Positions 1 through 6,757 of a stretch of DNA of 28,198 nt are shown one piece after another. The notes under the pieces were generated by a model. The model saw only the letters and a list, made by a program, of their open reading frames with translations, ran no database searches and was not told the origin of the DNA. The first letter of the stretch is position 1. Every line of letters starts with the position of its first letter. Source of the DNA: Acetatifactor sp. (GTDB lineage: Bacteria > Bacillota > Clostridia > Lachnospirales > Lachnospiraceae); the NCBI GenBank assembly GCA_016303085.1, contig JAEDMI010000006.1, positions 1 through 28,198 of the forward strand. The letters are read 5' to 3'. Position numbers and translations under genes: made by a program.

Positions 1-34
1 GTTTACGACGTTTTACTCTCTTCGGCATTAACAT
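1..34 (-). CDS. rplP: 50S ribosomal protein L16, N-terminal fragment
   Basis: Only the first eleven codons lie inside the window; on the minus strand they read MLMPKRVKRRK, the typical start of bacterial L16, a large-subunit protein near the peptidyl transferase and A-site region. The gene runs off the left edge. It starts two bases after the rpsC stop codon, and a GGGAG in the last rpsC codons can serve as its ribosome binding site, so translation of the two genes is probably coupled. rpsC followed by rplP is the standard S10 operon order, which supports the call despite the short fragment. Confidence 0.9.
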   Translation of the reverse strand, partial: MLMPKRVKRRK

Positions 35-36
35 GA

Positions 37-699
37 TTATTTATCGCTCCCTTCCGTCTGATTTCCCTTTGTAGGAAGGATCTCACCCTTGTAGATCCAA
101 ACTTTAACTCCAACCTTACCGTATGTGGTATCTGCCTCAGCAAATCCGTAATCGATATCTGCTCTCAGAGTCTGAAGAGGAATGGTTCCCTCGCTGTAGA
201 ACTCGCTGCGGGCAATATCAGCACCGCCGAGACGGCCTGCACATGCTGCCTTGATACCAAGTGCGCCTGCCTTCATGGTTCTGCCCATGCAGGACTTCAT
301 GGCACGTCTGAAGGATACACGGTTCTCAAGCTGCTGAGCAATGTTCTCTGCAACCAGCTGTGCATCTCTGTCAGGTCTCTTGATTTCCTTGATATCAACC
401 AGGACCTTATCTCTGCCGGTCAGCTTGGAAAGCTCGTTCTTGGTAACCTCGATTTCAGCGCCGCCCTTACCGATGATAACACCGGGCTTTGCGGTGTGAA
501 TGATAACTCTCAATCTGTCAGATGCCCTCTCGATTTCAATCTTGGAAACACCTGCACTGTATAACTTCTTCTTCAGATACTTTCTGATGTTGTAGTCTTC
601 AACCAGATACTCGGAAAACTCGTTCTCAGCGTACCACTTGGAATCCCACTCTTTAATAACTCCGACTCTTAAGCCATGAGGATTAACTTTCTGTCCCAT
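37..699 (-). CDS. rpsC: 30S ribosomal protein S3
   Basis: S3 is a small-subunit protein at the mRNA entry tunnel, where it helps unwind mRNA and assemble the head domain. The 220-residue protein starts MGQKVNPHGLRVG, the invariant S3 N-terminus. It carries a type II KH domain with the GxxG loop in VIIGKGGAEIE, and the C-terminal S3 domain contains GADIARSEFYSEGTIPLQTLRADIDYG. The start at 699 is chosen over an in-frame codon further upstream because AAGGAG lies 8 nt before it and the family begins there. It lies between rplV and rplP in the S10 operon. Length and sequence are ordinary. Confidence 0.98.
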   Translation of the reverse strand: MGQKVNPHGLRVGVIKEWDSKWYAENEFSEYLVEDYNIRKYLKKKLYSAGVSKIEIERASDRLRVIIHTAKPGVIIGKGGAEIEVTKNELSKLTGRDKVLVDIKEIKRPDRDAQLVAENIAQQLENRVSFRRAMKSCMGRTMKAGALGIKAACAGRLGGADIARSEFYSEGTIPLQTLRADIDYGFAEADTTYGKVGVKVWIYKGEILPTKGNQTEGSDK

Positions 700-715
700 T
701 TGTTTGCTCCTTTCC

Positions 716-1105
716 TTACTTCTTCTCGTCCAGCACAACGGTGATATGGCTCATTCTCTTCTCGATTCTGTAAGCCCTTCCCTGTGCTCTGGGGTGTACG
801 CGCTTCATGGTAGGTCCCTTGTTTGCGTAGCACTCTGCCACATACAGGTTCTCTTTGTTCATTCCGTTGTTGTTCTCTGCGTTTGCGATAGCTGACTCAA
901 GCAGCTTCTTAATAAGGCTGGAAGCGTATCTGGGATTGTATTCCAGAATACCCAGGGCAGTCTGTACATCCTTGCCTCTGATAGCATCCAAAACGAAACA
1001 TGCCTTCTGAACAGATACTCTTGCGTAAGACAGCTTAGCTGAAGGTCTTGTATCTTTCTGGGCGTTTCTCTCTCTCTTGATTTGACTTCTATGTCCTTTA
1101 GCCAT
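716..1105 (-). CDS. rplV: 50S ribosomal protein L22
   Basis: L22 lines the nascent peptide exit tunnel of the large subunit. The 129-residue protein has the globular L22 domain followed by the long beta-hairpin (about residues 85-125, NKGPTMKRVHPRAQGRAYRI) that reaches into the tunnel and contacts 23S rRNA; macrolide-resistance changes in other bacteria fall in this hairpin. The start MAKGHRSQ at 1105 is preferred because AAAAGGAGG lies about 10 nt upstream. The longer in-frame extension to 1144 would be translated from structured intergenic RNA and has no family counterpart. An unusually long 109-bp structured gap separates the gene from rpsS. Confidence 0.97.
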   Translation of the reverse strand: MAKGHRSQIKRERNAQKDTRPSAKLSYARVSVQKACFVLDAIRGKDVQTALGILEYNPRYASSLIKKLLESAIANAENNNGMNKENLYVAECYANKGPTMKRVHPRAQGRAYRIEKRMSHITVVLDEKK

Positions 1106-1136
1106 AGATAAATTTCCTCCTTTTTTGGAATAACGG

Positions 1137-1209
1137 CAACGCATCTGCTACGAGCACACCGGCTCGCAGACAGACTTACCGCAATGCCCTCCCGGGCAAT
1201 TGTGCGTTG
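1137..1209 (-). promoter_or_regulatory. Predicted three-way-junction RNA between rpsS and rplV
   Basis: The rpsS-rplV gap can fold, in the transcribed minus strand, into three stacked helices. P1 pairs CAACGCA (1203-1209) with TGCGTTG (1137-1143), 7 bp. P2 pairs 1194-1202 with 1182-1189, 8 bp with one bulge and a GGGA tetraloop. P3 pairs 1162-1170 with 1144-1155, about 9 bp with a 2-3 nt bulge and a 6-nt loop. P1-P2 and P3-P1 abut with no or one unpaired base; ten bases join P2 to P3. The element ends about 15 nt before the rplV ribosome binding site. I do not recognise it as a named RNA family; a role in rplV translation or mRNA processing is inferred from position only. Confidence 0.55.
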
Positions 1210-1214
1210 TAAAA

Positions 1215-1496
1215 CTATTTAACCTTGGACTTCTTCTCGTCCTTACCGTGTCCGCGGTAAGTTCTGGTTGCTACAAACTCACCCAGCTTGTGGCCAACCA
1301 TATCCTCGGTTACATATACGGGAACATGCTTTCTTCCGTCATGAACCGCGATGGTGTGTCCCACAAAAGAAGGGAAAATTGTAGAGCGGCGGGACCAGGT
1401 CTTGATAACCTGCTTCTGTCCCGAAGCATTTAAAGCATCTACTTTCTTTAACAGGCTTGCGTCTGCGAAAGGTCCTTTTTTCAGTGATCTAGCCAT
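1215..1496 (-). CDS. rpsS: 30S ribosomal protein S19
   Basis: S19 binds 16S rRNA in the head of the small subunit with S13 and contacts the A-site finger. The 93-residue sequence MARSLKKGPFADASLLKKV...TWSRRSTIFPSFVGHTIAVHDGRKHVPVYVTEDMVGHKLGEFVATRTYRGH is a full-length, highly conserved S19. The ATG at 1496 has a GAGGAGG-type ribosome binding site immediately upstream. The stop of rplB lies upstream with a short 16-bp gap, whereas the downstream gap to rplV is long and structured. Confidence 0.98.
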   Translation of the reverse strand: MARSLKKGPFADASLLKKVDALNASGQKQVIKTWSRRSTIFPSFVGHTIAVHDGRKHVPVYVTEDMVGHKLGEFVATRTYRGHGKDEKKSKVK

Positions 1497-1512
1497 TGTC
1501 TTTCCTCCTCAA

Positions 1513-2355
1513 TTATTTGATTGCCTTACCGTTACGTCTTCTTACAATCAGCTTGTTGGAAGCCTTCTTAGCCTTACGTGTCTTCAGACCAAGTGCGGGC
1601 TTGCCCCAAGGAGTGCTGGGACCGGGACGTCCGATACCGGTCTTACCTTCACCACCACCGTGAGGATGGTCGTTAGGGTTCATAACAGAACCGCGGACTG
1701 TAGGGCGGATACCCATATGACGCTTACGTCCTGCCTTACCGATATTGACAAGGTTGTGATCAACATTTCCTACAACACCTACTGTTGCACGGCATACCAG
1801 CGGAACCATTCTCATCTCGCCGGAGGGAAGACGAAGCGTTGCGTACTTTCCTTCCTTAGCCATGAGCTGTGCACTGTTTCCTGCGGCACGAACCATCTGT
1901 CCGCCCTTTCCGGGATACAGCTCGATGTTGTGTACCTGAGTACCTACGGGAATCTCAGACAGAGGCAGGCAGTTACCTACTCTTACCTCGGCCTCGGGTC
2001 CGTTCATAACCTTCATTCCGTCGGTCAGTCCCTCGGGAGCGAGGATATATGCCTTCTCGCCGTCTGCGTAGCAGATGAGTGCAATGTTTGCGGTTCTGTT
2101 GGGGTCATACTCGATACCGATTACGGTAGCGGGAACGCCGTCCTTATATCTCTTGAAATCGATGATTCTGTACTTCCTTCTGGAGCCGCCACCCTGGTGT
2201 CTCACAGTAATCTTACCCTGATTGTTACGTCCGGCATTCTTCTTCAGAGAAGTGCAAAGGCTCTTCTCGGGAACGGTTTTGGTGATTTCAGAGAAATCAG
2301 AGCCGGTCATATTTCTTCTGGAGGGTGTATAGGGATTGTATGTCTTAATACCCAT
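1513..2355 (-). CDS. rplB: 50S ribosomal protein L2
   Basis: L2 is a primary 23S rRNA binding protein needed for subunit joining and for an active peptidyl transferase centre. The 280-residue protein has the usual length. It starts MGIKTYNPYTPSRRN, has the OB-fold and SH3-like RNA-binding domains in the middle, and keeps the conserved C-terminal NDHPHGGGEGKTGIG region, which includes the histidine implicated near the catalytic centre. AAAAGGAGA lies 7 nt before the start. The gene follows rplW after an unusually long 159-bp structured gap. Confidence 0.98.
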   Translation of the reverse strand: MGIKTYNPYTPSRRNMTGSDFSEITKTVPEKSLCTSLKKNAGRNNQGKITVRHQGGGSRRKYRIIDFKRYKDGVPATVIGIEYDPNRTANIALICYADGEKAYILAPEGLTDGMKVMNGPEAEVRVGNCLPLSEIPVGTQVHNIELYPGKGGQMVRAAGNSAQLMAKEGKYATLRLPSGEMRMVPLVCRATVGVVGNVDHNLVNIGKAGRKRHMGIRPTVRGSVMNPNDHPHGGGEGKTGIGRPGPSTPWGKPALGLKTRKAKKASNKLIVRRRNGKAIK

Positions 2356-2514
2356 TGTTTTATCTCCTTTTCTTTGATTCTTTGCGCAGCCGCCTTCTGC
2401 AGCCGCATACTTTAACCTGTCATCGCTTTGAGCAAAGCGGATTTACGAAAAATGTGCGATGAGCGCTGGCGCTCGTGAGCGGGTTTTCGAGTTTGCTCAA
2501 ATCTTCTCATCATT
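2356..2514 (-). promoter_or_regulatory. Structured rplW-rplB intercistronic region
   Basis: This 159-base gap has no gene. In the transcribed strand the ten bases at 2492-2501 (TTTGAGCAAA) are perfectly complementary to those at 2427-2436 (TTTGCTCAAA). The second segment can alternatively close on itself as a 6-bp hairpin with a four-base loop (2424-2439). Between the arms lies a GC-rich hairpin at 2461-2474 (GAGCG/CGCTC). A CGGCTGC direct repeat and then the rplB ribosome binding site follow. The two competing pairings are seen in the sequence; any regulatory use is inference. No promoter or terminator is evident. Confidence 0.4.
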
Positions 2515-2814
2515 TTAGAGTCCAGCAAAAATCTCGATATCCTTGCTGTCGGCAGTCAGGGTAACAATAGCCTTCTTGGTCTTTGCAGTCTTACCTACAA
2601 CCATACCGCGTCTCTTGTTCTTACCCTCGCAGTTCATGGTGTTCACGCTCTTTACCTTGGTGCCCTCGAACATCTTCTCAACAGCTTCCTTAATCTGGGA
2701 CTTGTTTGCCTCGGTATGAACCAGAAATGTATATTTCTTCTCGCCCATACCAGCCATACTCTTCTCGGTAATAACCGGTTTGAGGATTACGTCATAGTAT
2801 TTAATGTCTGCCAT
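2515..2814 (-). CDS. rplW: 50S ribosomal protein L23
   Basis: L23 sits at the peptide exit tunnel and is the docking site for trigger factor and the signal recognition particle. The 99-residue protein begins MADIKYYDVILKPVITEKS, a canonical L23 N-terminus, and keeps the region KYTFLVHTEANKSQIKEAVEKMF. The start codon overlaps the rplD stop codon by one base (TAATG), so the two genes are probably translationally coupled. Confidence 0.97.
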   Translation of the reverse strand: MADIKYYDVILKPVITEKSMAGMGEKKYTFLVHTEANKSQIKEAVEKMFEGTKVKSVNTMNCEGKNKRRGMVVGKTAKTKKAIVTLTADSKDIEIFAGL

Positions 2815-3434
2815 TATGCGTACACCTCCTCGATCTTCGCAACAGCATCCTTTGTCAGGACAACTGTCTTAGCCTTCATGATGTCGTACACGTTGATGGT
2901 ATTTACCAGAGTAGTGTTTACATCTGCAACATTTCTTGCGGACATTACTACGTTGGTGTCATTCTCCGCGATAACAACCAGGCCCTTATCAACCTTCAAG
3001 TTATTCATTACATTGACAAAGTTCTTTGTCTTGATTTCATCGAACTTCAACTCATCTACAACAATCAGCTTGCTGTCCTGAACCTTGCTGGTCAGTGCAG
3101 ATTTCAAAGCTGCTCTCTTTTCCTTCTTGTTGAGCTTGAAGGAATAATCTCTGGGAACGGGAGCAAATACAACACCGCCGCCGGTCCACTGGGGAGATCT
3201 GGTTGAACCTTGTCTTGCATGACCGGTTCCCTTCTGTCTCCAGGGCTTTCTTCCGCCACCGGATACCTCAGAGCGGGTTTTTGCTTTCTGGGTTCCCTGA
3301 CGATTGTTTGCAAGCTGCTGTACAACTGCCATGTGTACCAGGTGCTCGTTAATCTCTACACCGAATACTGCATCGTTTAATTCGATTGTACCAACTTCCT
3401 TGCCTTCCATATTAAAAACAGATACGTTTGCCAT
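2814..3434 (-). CDS. rplD: 50S ribosomal protein L4
   Basis: L4 is an early 23S rRNA binding protein whose loop reaches the exit tunnel. In Escherichia coli it also represses the S10 operon by binding the leader; whether that holds in Clostridia is not established. The 206-residue protein has the extended loop KTRSEVSGGGRKPWRQKGTGHARQGSTRSPQWTGGGVVFAP and the Rossmann-like globular part (about residues 100-206). It overlaps rplW by one base and follows rplC after 26 bp. A structured leader precedes this operon, so autogenous control by L4 is worth considering. Confidence 0.98.
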   Translation of the reverse strand: MANVSVFNMEGKEVGTIELNDAVFGVEINEHLVHMAVVQQLANNRQGTQKAKTRSEVSGGGRKPWRQKGTGHARQGSTRSPQWTGGGVVFAPVPRDYSFKLNKKEKRAALKSALTSKVQDSKLIVVDELKFDEIKTKNFVNVMNNLKVDKGLVVIAENDTNVVMSARNVADVNTTLVNTINVYDIMKAKTVVLTKDAVAKIEEVYA

Positions 3435-3460
3435 ATGATTGGTCCTCCTTTCGCACTAAA

Positions 3461-4144
3461 CTATGCCTCGACCTTTGTGGTCTCTTTGATGGTTACTAAT
3501 GCCTTCTTAGGTCCGGGTACTGCACCCTTTACAAGCAGCAGATTCTTTTCTGCATCTACTCTTACAACCTCAAGGTTCTGAACGGTTACCTTTACGCAAC
3601 CCATATGTCCGGGCATTCCCTTGCCCTTGAATACACGGCTGGGGGAGGAACATGCGCCGTTGGAACCCTGATGGCGATGGAACTTGGAGCCGTGCTTCAT
3701 GGGTCCTCTGTGCTGTCCCAGTCTCTTGATTGCACCCTGGAAACCTTTTCCCTTGGTGATTGCGGAAGCATCAATCTTGTCACCCTCAGCGAAGATGTCA
3801 GCCTTGATTTCTGCACCCAAGGTATACTCCTCAGCGTTCTCAAACTTGAACTCTCTGATATATCTCTTTGCGCTTACGCCGGCCTTCTTGAAGTGGCCTG
3901 CCTCAGCCTTGTTTACACCGTGTCTGTGGATGATCTGCTTCTTGCCGCCTGCATCCTTATTCACGATCTTTTCCTTCTTGTCCACGAAGCCTACCTGAAC
4001 TGCACTGTAGCCGTCGTTCTCTACGGTCTTAACCTGAGTTACCACACAGGGACCTGCCTGAAGAACGGTTACGGGAACCAGCACGCCGTCTTCGTTGAAG
4101 ATTTGAGTCATTCCGACTTTGGTTGCCAAAATTGCTTTCTTCAT
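3461..4144 (-). CDS. rplC: 50S ribosomal protein L3
   Basis: L3 nucleates assembly of the 3' end of 23S rRNA and reaches toward the peptidyl transferase centre. The 227-residue protein starts MKKAILATKVGMTQIF and contains the conserved loop region HRGPMKHGSKFHRHQGSNGACSSPSRVFKGKGMPGHMG, followed by VTVQNLEVVRVDAEKNLLLVKGAVPGP. An AGAGGAAAA ribosome binding site precedes the ATG at 4144. A 141-bp gap with several small hairpins separates it from rpsJ, longer than is usual for this pair. Confidence 0.98.
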   Translation of the reverse strand: MKKAILATKVGMTQIFNEDGVLVPVTVLQAGPCVVTQVKTVENDGYSAVQVGFVDKKEKIVNKDAGGKKQIIHRHGVNKAEAGHFKKAGVSAKRYIREFKFENAEEYTLGAEIKADIFAEGDKIDASAITKGKGFQGAIKRLGQHRGPMKHGSKFHRHQGSNGACSSPSRVFKGKGMPGHMGCVKVTVQNLEVVRVDAEKNLLLVKGAVPGPKKALVTIKETTKVEA

Positions 4145-4285
4145 TTTTCCTCTCTTTCTGCCTTATCAGGCTTTCTACATAGCGGACCACGCGGTTACCG
4201 TTGCGTCATAACCGTAAAGAGCCTTGCTCCTTTCCCTGTCTTGGCACAGGAAGTGTTCTTACGTCTAGTAGAGGTTTTTGCTTTT
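4145..4285 (-). promoter_or_regulatory. rpsJ-rplC intercistronic region with small hairpins
   Basis: This 141-base gap holds no gene. The transcribed strand can form a TTCCTGT/ACAGGGAA hairpin with one bulge, a GAGC-AAG-GCTC hairpin, a CGGTTA/TAACCG hairpin with an 11-base loop, and a GCCT-GATA-AGGC hairpin shortly before the rplC ribosome binding site. None is followed by a U-tract, so none looks like a terminator. The individual helices are weak, and function is unknown. Confidence 0.3.
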
Positions 4286-4603
4286 TTACTTTGTCTTCAT
4301 TTTAATATCAATGTAAACACCTGCGGGCATTTCCAGTCTCTGCAATGCATCAACCGTCTTCTGTGTAGGTGCAATGATATCGATAAGTCTCTTATGAGTT
4401 CTCTGCTCGAACTGCTCTCTGGAATCCTTGTACTTGTGTACAGCTCTCAGAATGGTAACAACCTCTTTCTTTGTAGGAAGGGGCACAGGGCCACTCACCT
4501 CAGAACCGGTCTTCTTTACAGTTTCGATGATTTTCTTGGCAGATGCATCCACCAACTGATGCTCATAAGCCTTAAGGGTAATTCTCATTACTTGACTTGC
4601 CAT
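4286..4603 (-). CDS. rpsJ: 30S ribosomal protein S10 (NusE)
   Basis: S10 is a small-subunit head protein that also acts, as NusE, with NusB and NusG in transcription antitermination and transcription-translation coupling. The 105-residue sequence MASQVMRITLKAYEHQLVDASAKKIIETVKKTGSEVSGPVPLPTKKEVVTILRAVHKYKDSREQFEQRTHKRLIDIIAP is a canonical full-length S10. It is the first gene of the operon. AAAAGGAGG lies before the ATG at 4603, separated from it by a GCGAC and a run of T. A promoter and a structured leader precede it. Confidence 0.98.
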   Translation of the reverse strand: MASQVMRITLKAYEHQLVDASAKKIIETVKKTGSEVSGPVPLPTKKEVVTILRAVHKYKDSREQFEQRTHKRLIDIIAPTQKTVDALQRLEMPAGVYIDIKMKTK

Positions 4604-4866
4604 AAAAAAAGTCGCCTCCTTTTCGCACTTTTAAGTTCTAAGTACGACAAGCGGTGACTGTACACTCTCCCGTGTGTGTCCTAAACCCTTACGCAACAAT
4701 TCTCGGATTTCTTACTATTCACACGTCGTTTCTGCCTATCTGCAGACTTCAAATTGGTACAGTGACTTGTCGTCAGTTTTCTAACTTGACATTCGCTCCA
4801 CGGAAAACCTGACTGCCATTGCTGACACCCAGCAACCTCACGCTTCACAGCTATCATGCCACAGCA
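4604..4866 (-). promoter_or_regulatory. Structured 5' leader of the S10 operon
   Basis: About 260 nt separate the predicted transcription start (near 4866) from rpsJ, and the RNA can fold extensively. Hairpin A is TTGCTG-GGTGT-CAGCAA (4819-4835). Hairpin B pairs 4803-4813 with 4772-4781, 10 bp with one bulged G. A long-range helix C pairs 4757-4763 with 4657-4663 and 4766-4772 with 4645-4651, 14 bp around a small internal loop. Helix C encloses two further stems: CTGC/GCAG (4732-4745) and CGTGTG/CACACG (4720-4725 with 4671-4676). The fold ends about 25 nt before the ribosome binding site. Such leaders often mediate r-protein feedback; the ligand here is unknown and no named family is recognised. 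Confidence 0.6.
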
Positions 4867-4872
4867 TTGATT

Positions 4873-4901
4873 AGTATACATGGAAGTTTCTTACTTTGCA
4901 A
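4873..4901 (-). promoter_or_regulatory. Promoter of the S10 operon
   Basis: On the minus strand TTGCAA (4896-4901) and TATACT (4873-4878) are spaced by 17 bases, a good vegetative sigma-A promoter, in an AT-rich upstream tract rich in A runs that could act as an UP element. It points toward rpsJ and predicts a start near 4866. Confidence 0.75.
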
Positions 4902-4978
4902 GAGTTTTTTTCAAGTTTTTTAAAAATATTGCATTTTTTTAAATACAATCCATCCGCACTGTCCGTAAAAGAACATGC

Positions 4979-5007
4979 TTTACTCTCCGGTATAAATTCG
5001 CTATAAT
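4979..5007 (+). promoter_or_regulatory. Promoter of the methyltransferase gene
   Basis: TTTACT (4979-4984) and a perfect TATAAT (5002-5007) are spaced by 17 bases on the plus strand, 38 bases before the ATG at 5045. It is divergent from the S10 promoter, and the two start sites are about 150 bp apart. Confidence 0.65.
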
Positions 5008-5044
5008 CAAGTTACATTATATTATAGAAGAAAAGGAATTCAAT

Positions 5045-5989
5045 ATGTGGATTGCAGATAATTGGAAGGATTACGAGGTACTGGATACCTCAGGAGGAGA
5101 AAAACTGGAAAGATGGGGTGACTATATCCTGGTGCGGCCGGACCCTCAGGTCATCTGGAACACTCCCCATACCCACAAGGGCTGGAAACAAAAAAACGGT
5201 CATTATCACCGCAGCACAAAGGGCGGCGGCGAATGGGAATTTTTCAATCTGCCAAATGAGTGGAGCATCGGCTACGATTTGCGCTTTGCTGCTTCCGGGA
5301 CAGAATCGGATCAGGCTCACCGACGTCTGACTTTTCATCTGAAACCCTTCAGTTTCAAACATACCGGCCTTTTCCCTGAGCAGGCAACCAACTGGGACTG
5401 GTTTTCCCGGCTCATCCAAAGCGAGCACCGTCCTGCGGACAAGCCCGTCCGGGTGTTGAATCTCTTTGCATACACCGGCGGAGCCACTCTTGCCGCGGCA
5501 GCTGCCGGCGCTGCGGTCACACATGTGGACGCTTCCAAAGGCATGGTTGGCTGGGCAAAGGAAAATGCCGTAAGCTCCGGTCTGGGAGATGCTCCTATTC
5601 GCTGGCTGGTGGATGACTGTGTCAAATTTGTGGAACGGGAAATCCGCCGCGGCAATAAATACGACGGTATCATCATGGACCCTCCCTCCTATGGAAGAGG
5701 TCCCAAGGGAGAAATCTGGAAAATAGAAGAAAGCATCTGGCCCTTTATCGAGTTGACGACACAGATACTTTCCGACAATGCTCTTTTCTTTTTAATAAAC
5801 TCCTACACAACGGGATTGCAGCCCGCCGTGCTGTCTTACATGATTCAAACCGCCGTGGCGAAACGCTTCGGCGGGCATGTGGAGGCTGAGGAAATCGGGC
5901 TTCCCGTCCGCGAATCCGGGTTGGTGCTCCCTTGCGGTGCCTCCGGAAGATGGAGCAGAGAAACCGCAAATGACATGTTGATTCCGTAA
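5045..5989 (+). CDS. Class I SAM-dependent methyltransferase (RlmI/RlmK-like)
   Basis: The 314-residue protein is a Rossmann-fold methyltransferase related to the 23S rRNA cytosine-methyltransferase group (COG1092). The SAM-binding motif I is VLNLFAYTGGATLAAAAAG (about residues 138-156), motif II is HVDASKGMVGWAKEN, and the catalytic motif IV is DPPSYGRG. The N-terminal 130 residues carry YDLRF...RRLTFHLKPFSFKHTGLFPEQATNWDW, typical of this group. It lacks the N-terminal PUA domain of E. coli RlmI, so it is shorter. AAAAGGA lies 7 nt before the ATG. It is probably an RNA methyltransferase; the exact substrate cannot be read from sequence. A promoter inside its 3' end serves the next gene. Confidence 0.85.
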   Translation: MWIADNWKDYEVLDTSGGEKLERWGDYILVRPDPQVIWNTPHTHKGWKQKNGHYHRSTKGGGEWEFFNLPNEWSIGYDLRFAASGTESDQAHRRLTFHLKPFSFKHTGLFPEQATNWDWFSRLIQSEHRPADKPVRVLNLFAYTGGATLAAAAAGAAVTHVDASKGMVGWAKENAVSSGLGDAPIRWLVDDCVKFVEREIRRGNKYDGIIMDPPSYGRGPKGEIWKIEESIWPFIELTTQILSDNALFFLINSYTTGLQPAVLSYMIQTAVAKRFGGHVEAEEIGLPVRESGLVLPCGASGRWSRETANDMLIP

Positions 5990-6006
5990 AAATTTTTATA
6001 TATAAT
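5978..6006 (+). promoter_or_regulatory. Promoter of the response regulator gene
   Basis: TTGATT (5978-5983) and a perfect TATAAT (6001-6006) are spaced by 17 bases. The -35 element lies in the last codons of the methyltransferase gene. This predicts independent transcription of the regulator from about 6013. Confidence 0.7.
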
Positions 6007-6038
6007 AGAAGCATGTTTTGTTAAAGAGGTTTTTATGT

Positions 6039-6734
6039 ATGAGTTCAGATGTCAATATTCTTATAATAGAAGATGACCTAAATCTCTGCTCCTTCATGAC
6101 CACCGGTCTGATTGACAGCGGTTATCATGTCACCCCCGCTTTTACCGGTGCGGAGGGGCTTCGACTTGCCGCTTCAGTGAATCCGGATATTGTTTTGCTT
6201 GATTTGGGGCTGCCGGACATGGACGGTCTGGATACATTAAAGTCCCTGCAGAGCCGGAGTAAGACGCCCGTTATCGTAATCTCCGCCCGCACCAGAGAAG
6301 AGGACAAGGTACAGATGCTGGATGCAGGTGCAGACGACTATCTGACAAAACCCTTTGGTCTCGCAGAACTTATGGCACGTATCCGCACCCGCCTCCGCCA
6401 AACTTCCCCGGCGACTCCCACCCCGGCGTACAAGGCTCTGAATTTGGAAATTCGCTTCGACATGAGAAGAATTTGTCTTGATGGTGAAGAAATTCATCTG
6501 ACCCAGGTGGAATACCGCCTACTCACCCTGTTGGCCGAAAATTCGGGCCGGGTGCTCACTTATGATTTTTTGATGAATGCAATCTGGGGACCATACATAA
6601 ACGATGACAATCGGATTTTGCGTGTCAACATGGCAAATATCCGCCGCAAAATCGAAAAAGATCCCTCCCATCCCCAATATGTATTTACGGAAGCCGGTAT
6701 CGGCTACCGCATGCGCGAAAACGAAAACGCCTGA
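6039..6734 (+). CDS. OmpR/KdpE-family response regulator, orphan
   Basis: This is a 231-residue two-component response regulator. The receiver domain (about residues 6-120) has the acidic pocket EDD at 11-13, the phosphoacceptor Asp55 in IVLLDLGLPD and the conserved Lys104 in LTKPF. The C-terminal winged-helix DNA-binding domain (about 130-228) has LTQVEYRLLTLLAENSGRVLTYDFLMNAIWG and NIRRKIEKDP...YVFTEAGIGYRM. Overall it is most like KdpE. The ATG at 6039 is chosen because AAAGAGG lies 9 nt upstream; an in-frame TTG at 6018 has none. No histidine kinase or kdp transporter gene is adjacent, so partner and targets are unknown. Confidence 0.88.
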   Translation: MSSDVNILIIEDDLNLCSFMTTGLIDSGYHVTPAFTGAEGLRLAASVNPDIVLLDLGLPDMDGLDTLKSLQSRSKTPVIVISARTREEDKVQMLDAGADDYLTKPFGLAELMARIRTRLRQTSPATPTPAYKALNLEIRFDMRRICLDGEEIHLTQVEYRLLTLLAENSGRVLTYDFLMNAIWGPYINDDNRILRVNMANIRRKIEKDPSHPQYVFTEAGIGYRMRENENA

Positions 6735-6757
6735 GAAGTCCTCAGGCGTCTTTCTAT
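6727..6757. terminator. Bidirectional terminator between convergent genes
   Basis: A 9-bp perfect stem, ACGCCTGAG (6727-6735) and CTCAGGCGT (6741-6749), with a 5-base loop spans the end of the response regulator gene. On the plus strand it is followed by CTTTCT; on the minus strand it is followed by TTTTCGTTTTC. It can therefore end both the response regulator transcript and the convergent sigma-factor operon. Confidence 0.75.

Noticed and set aside
1351..2415. A 354-codon plus-strand open frame opposite rplB and rpsS
   Set aside because: L2 and S19 are unmistakable on the minus strand; the antisense frame has no ribosome binding site and no recognisable domain.
2492..2501. TTTGCTCAAA taken as a further FabT box
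   Set aside because: The halves are not TTTGA-N3-TCAAA, the site lies in the middle of a ribosomal operon, and the sequence is better explained as one arm of an RNA helix.
4681..4881. A 66-codon minus-strand open frame in the S10 leader, considered as a leader peptide
   Set aside because: Its start codon overlaps the -10 region and so lies upstream of the predicted transcription start, and it has no ribosome binding site.
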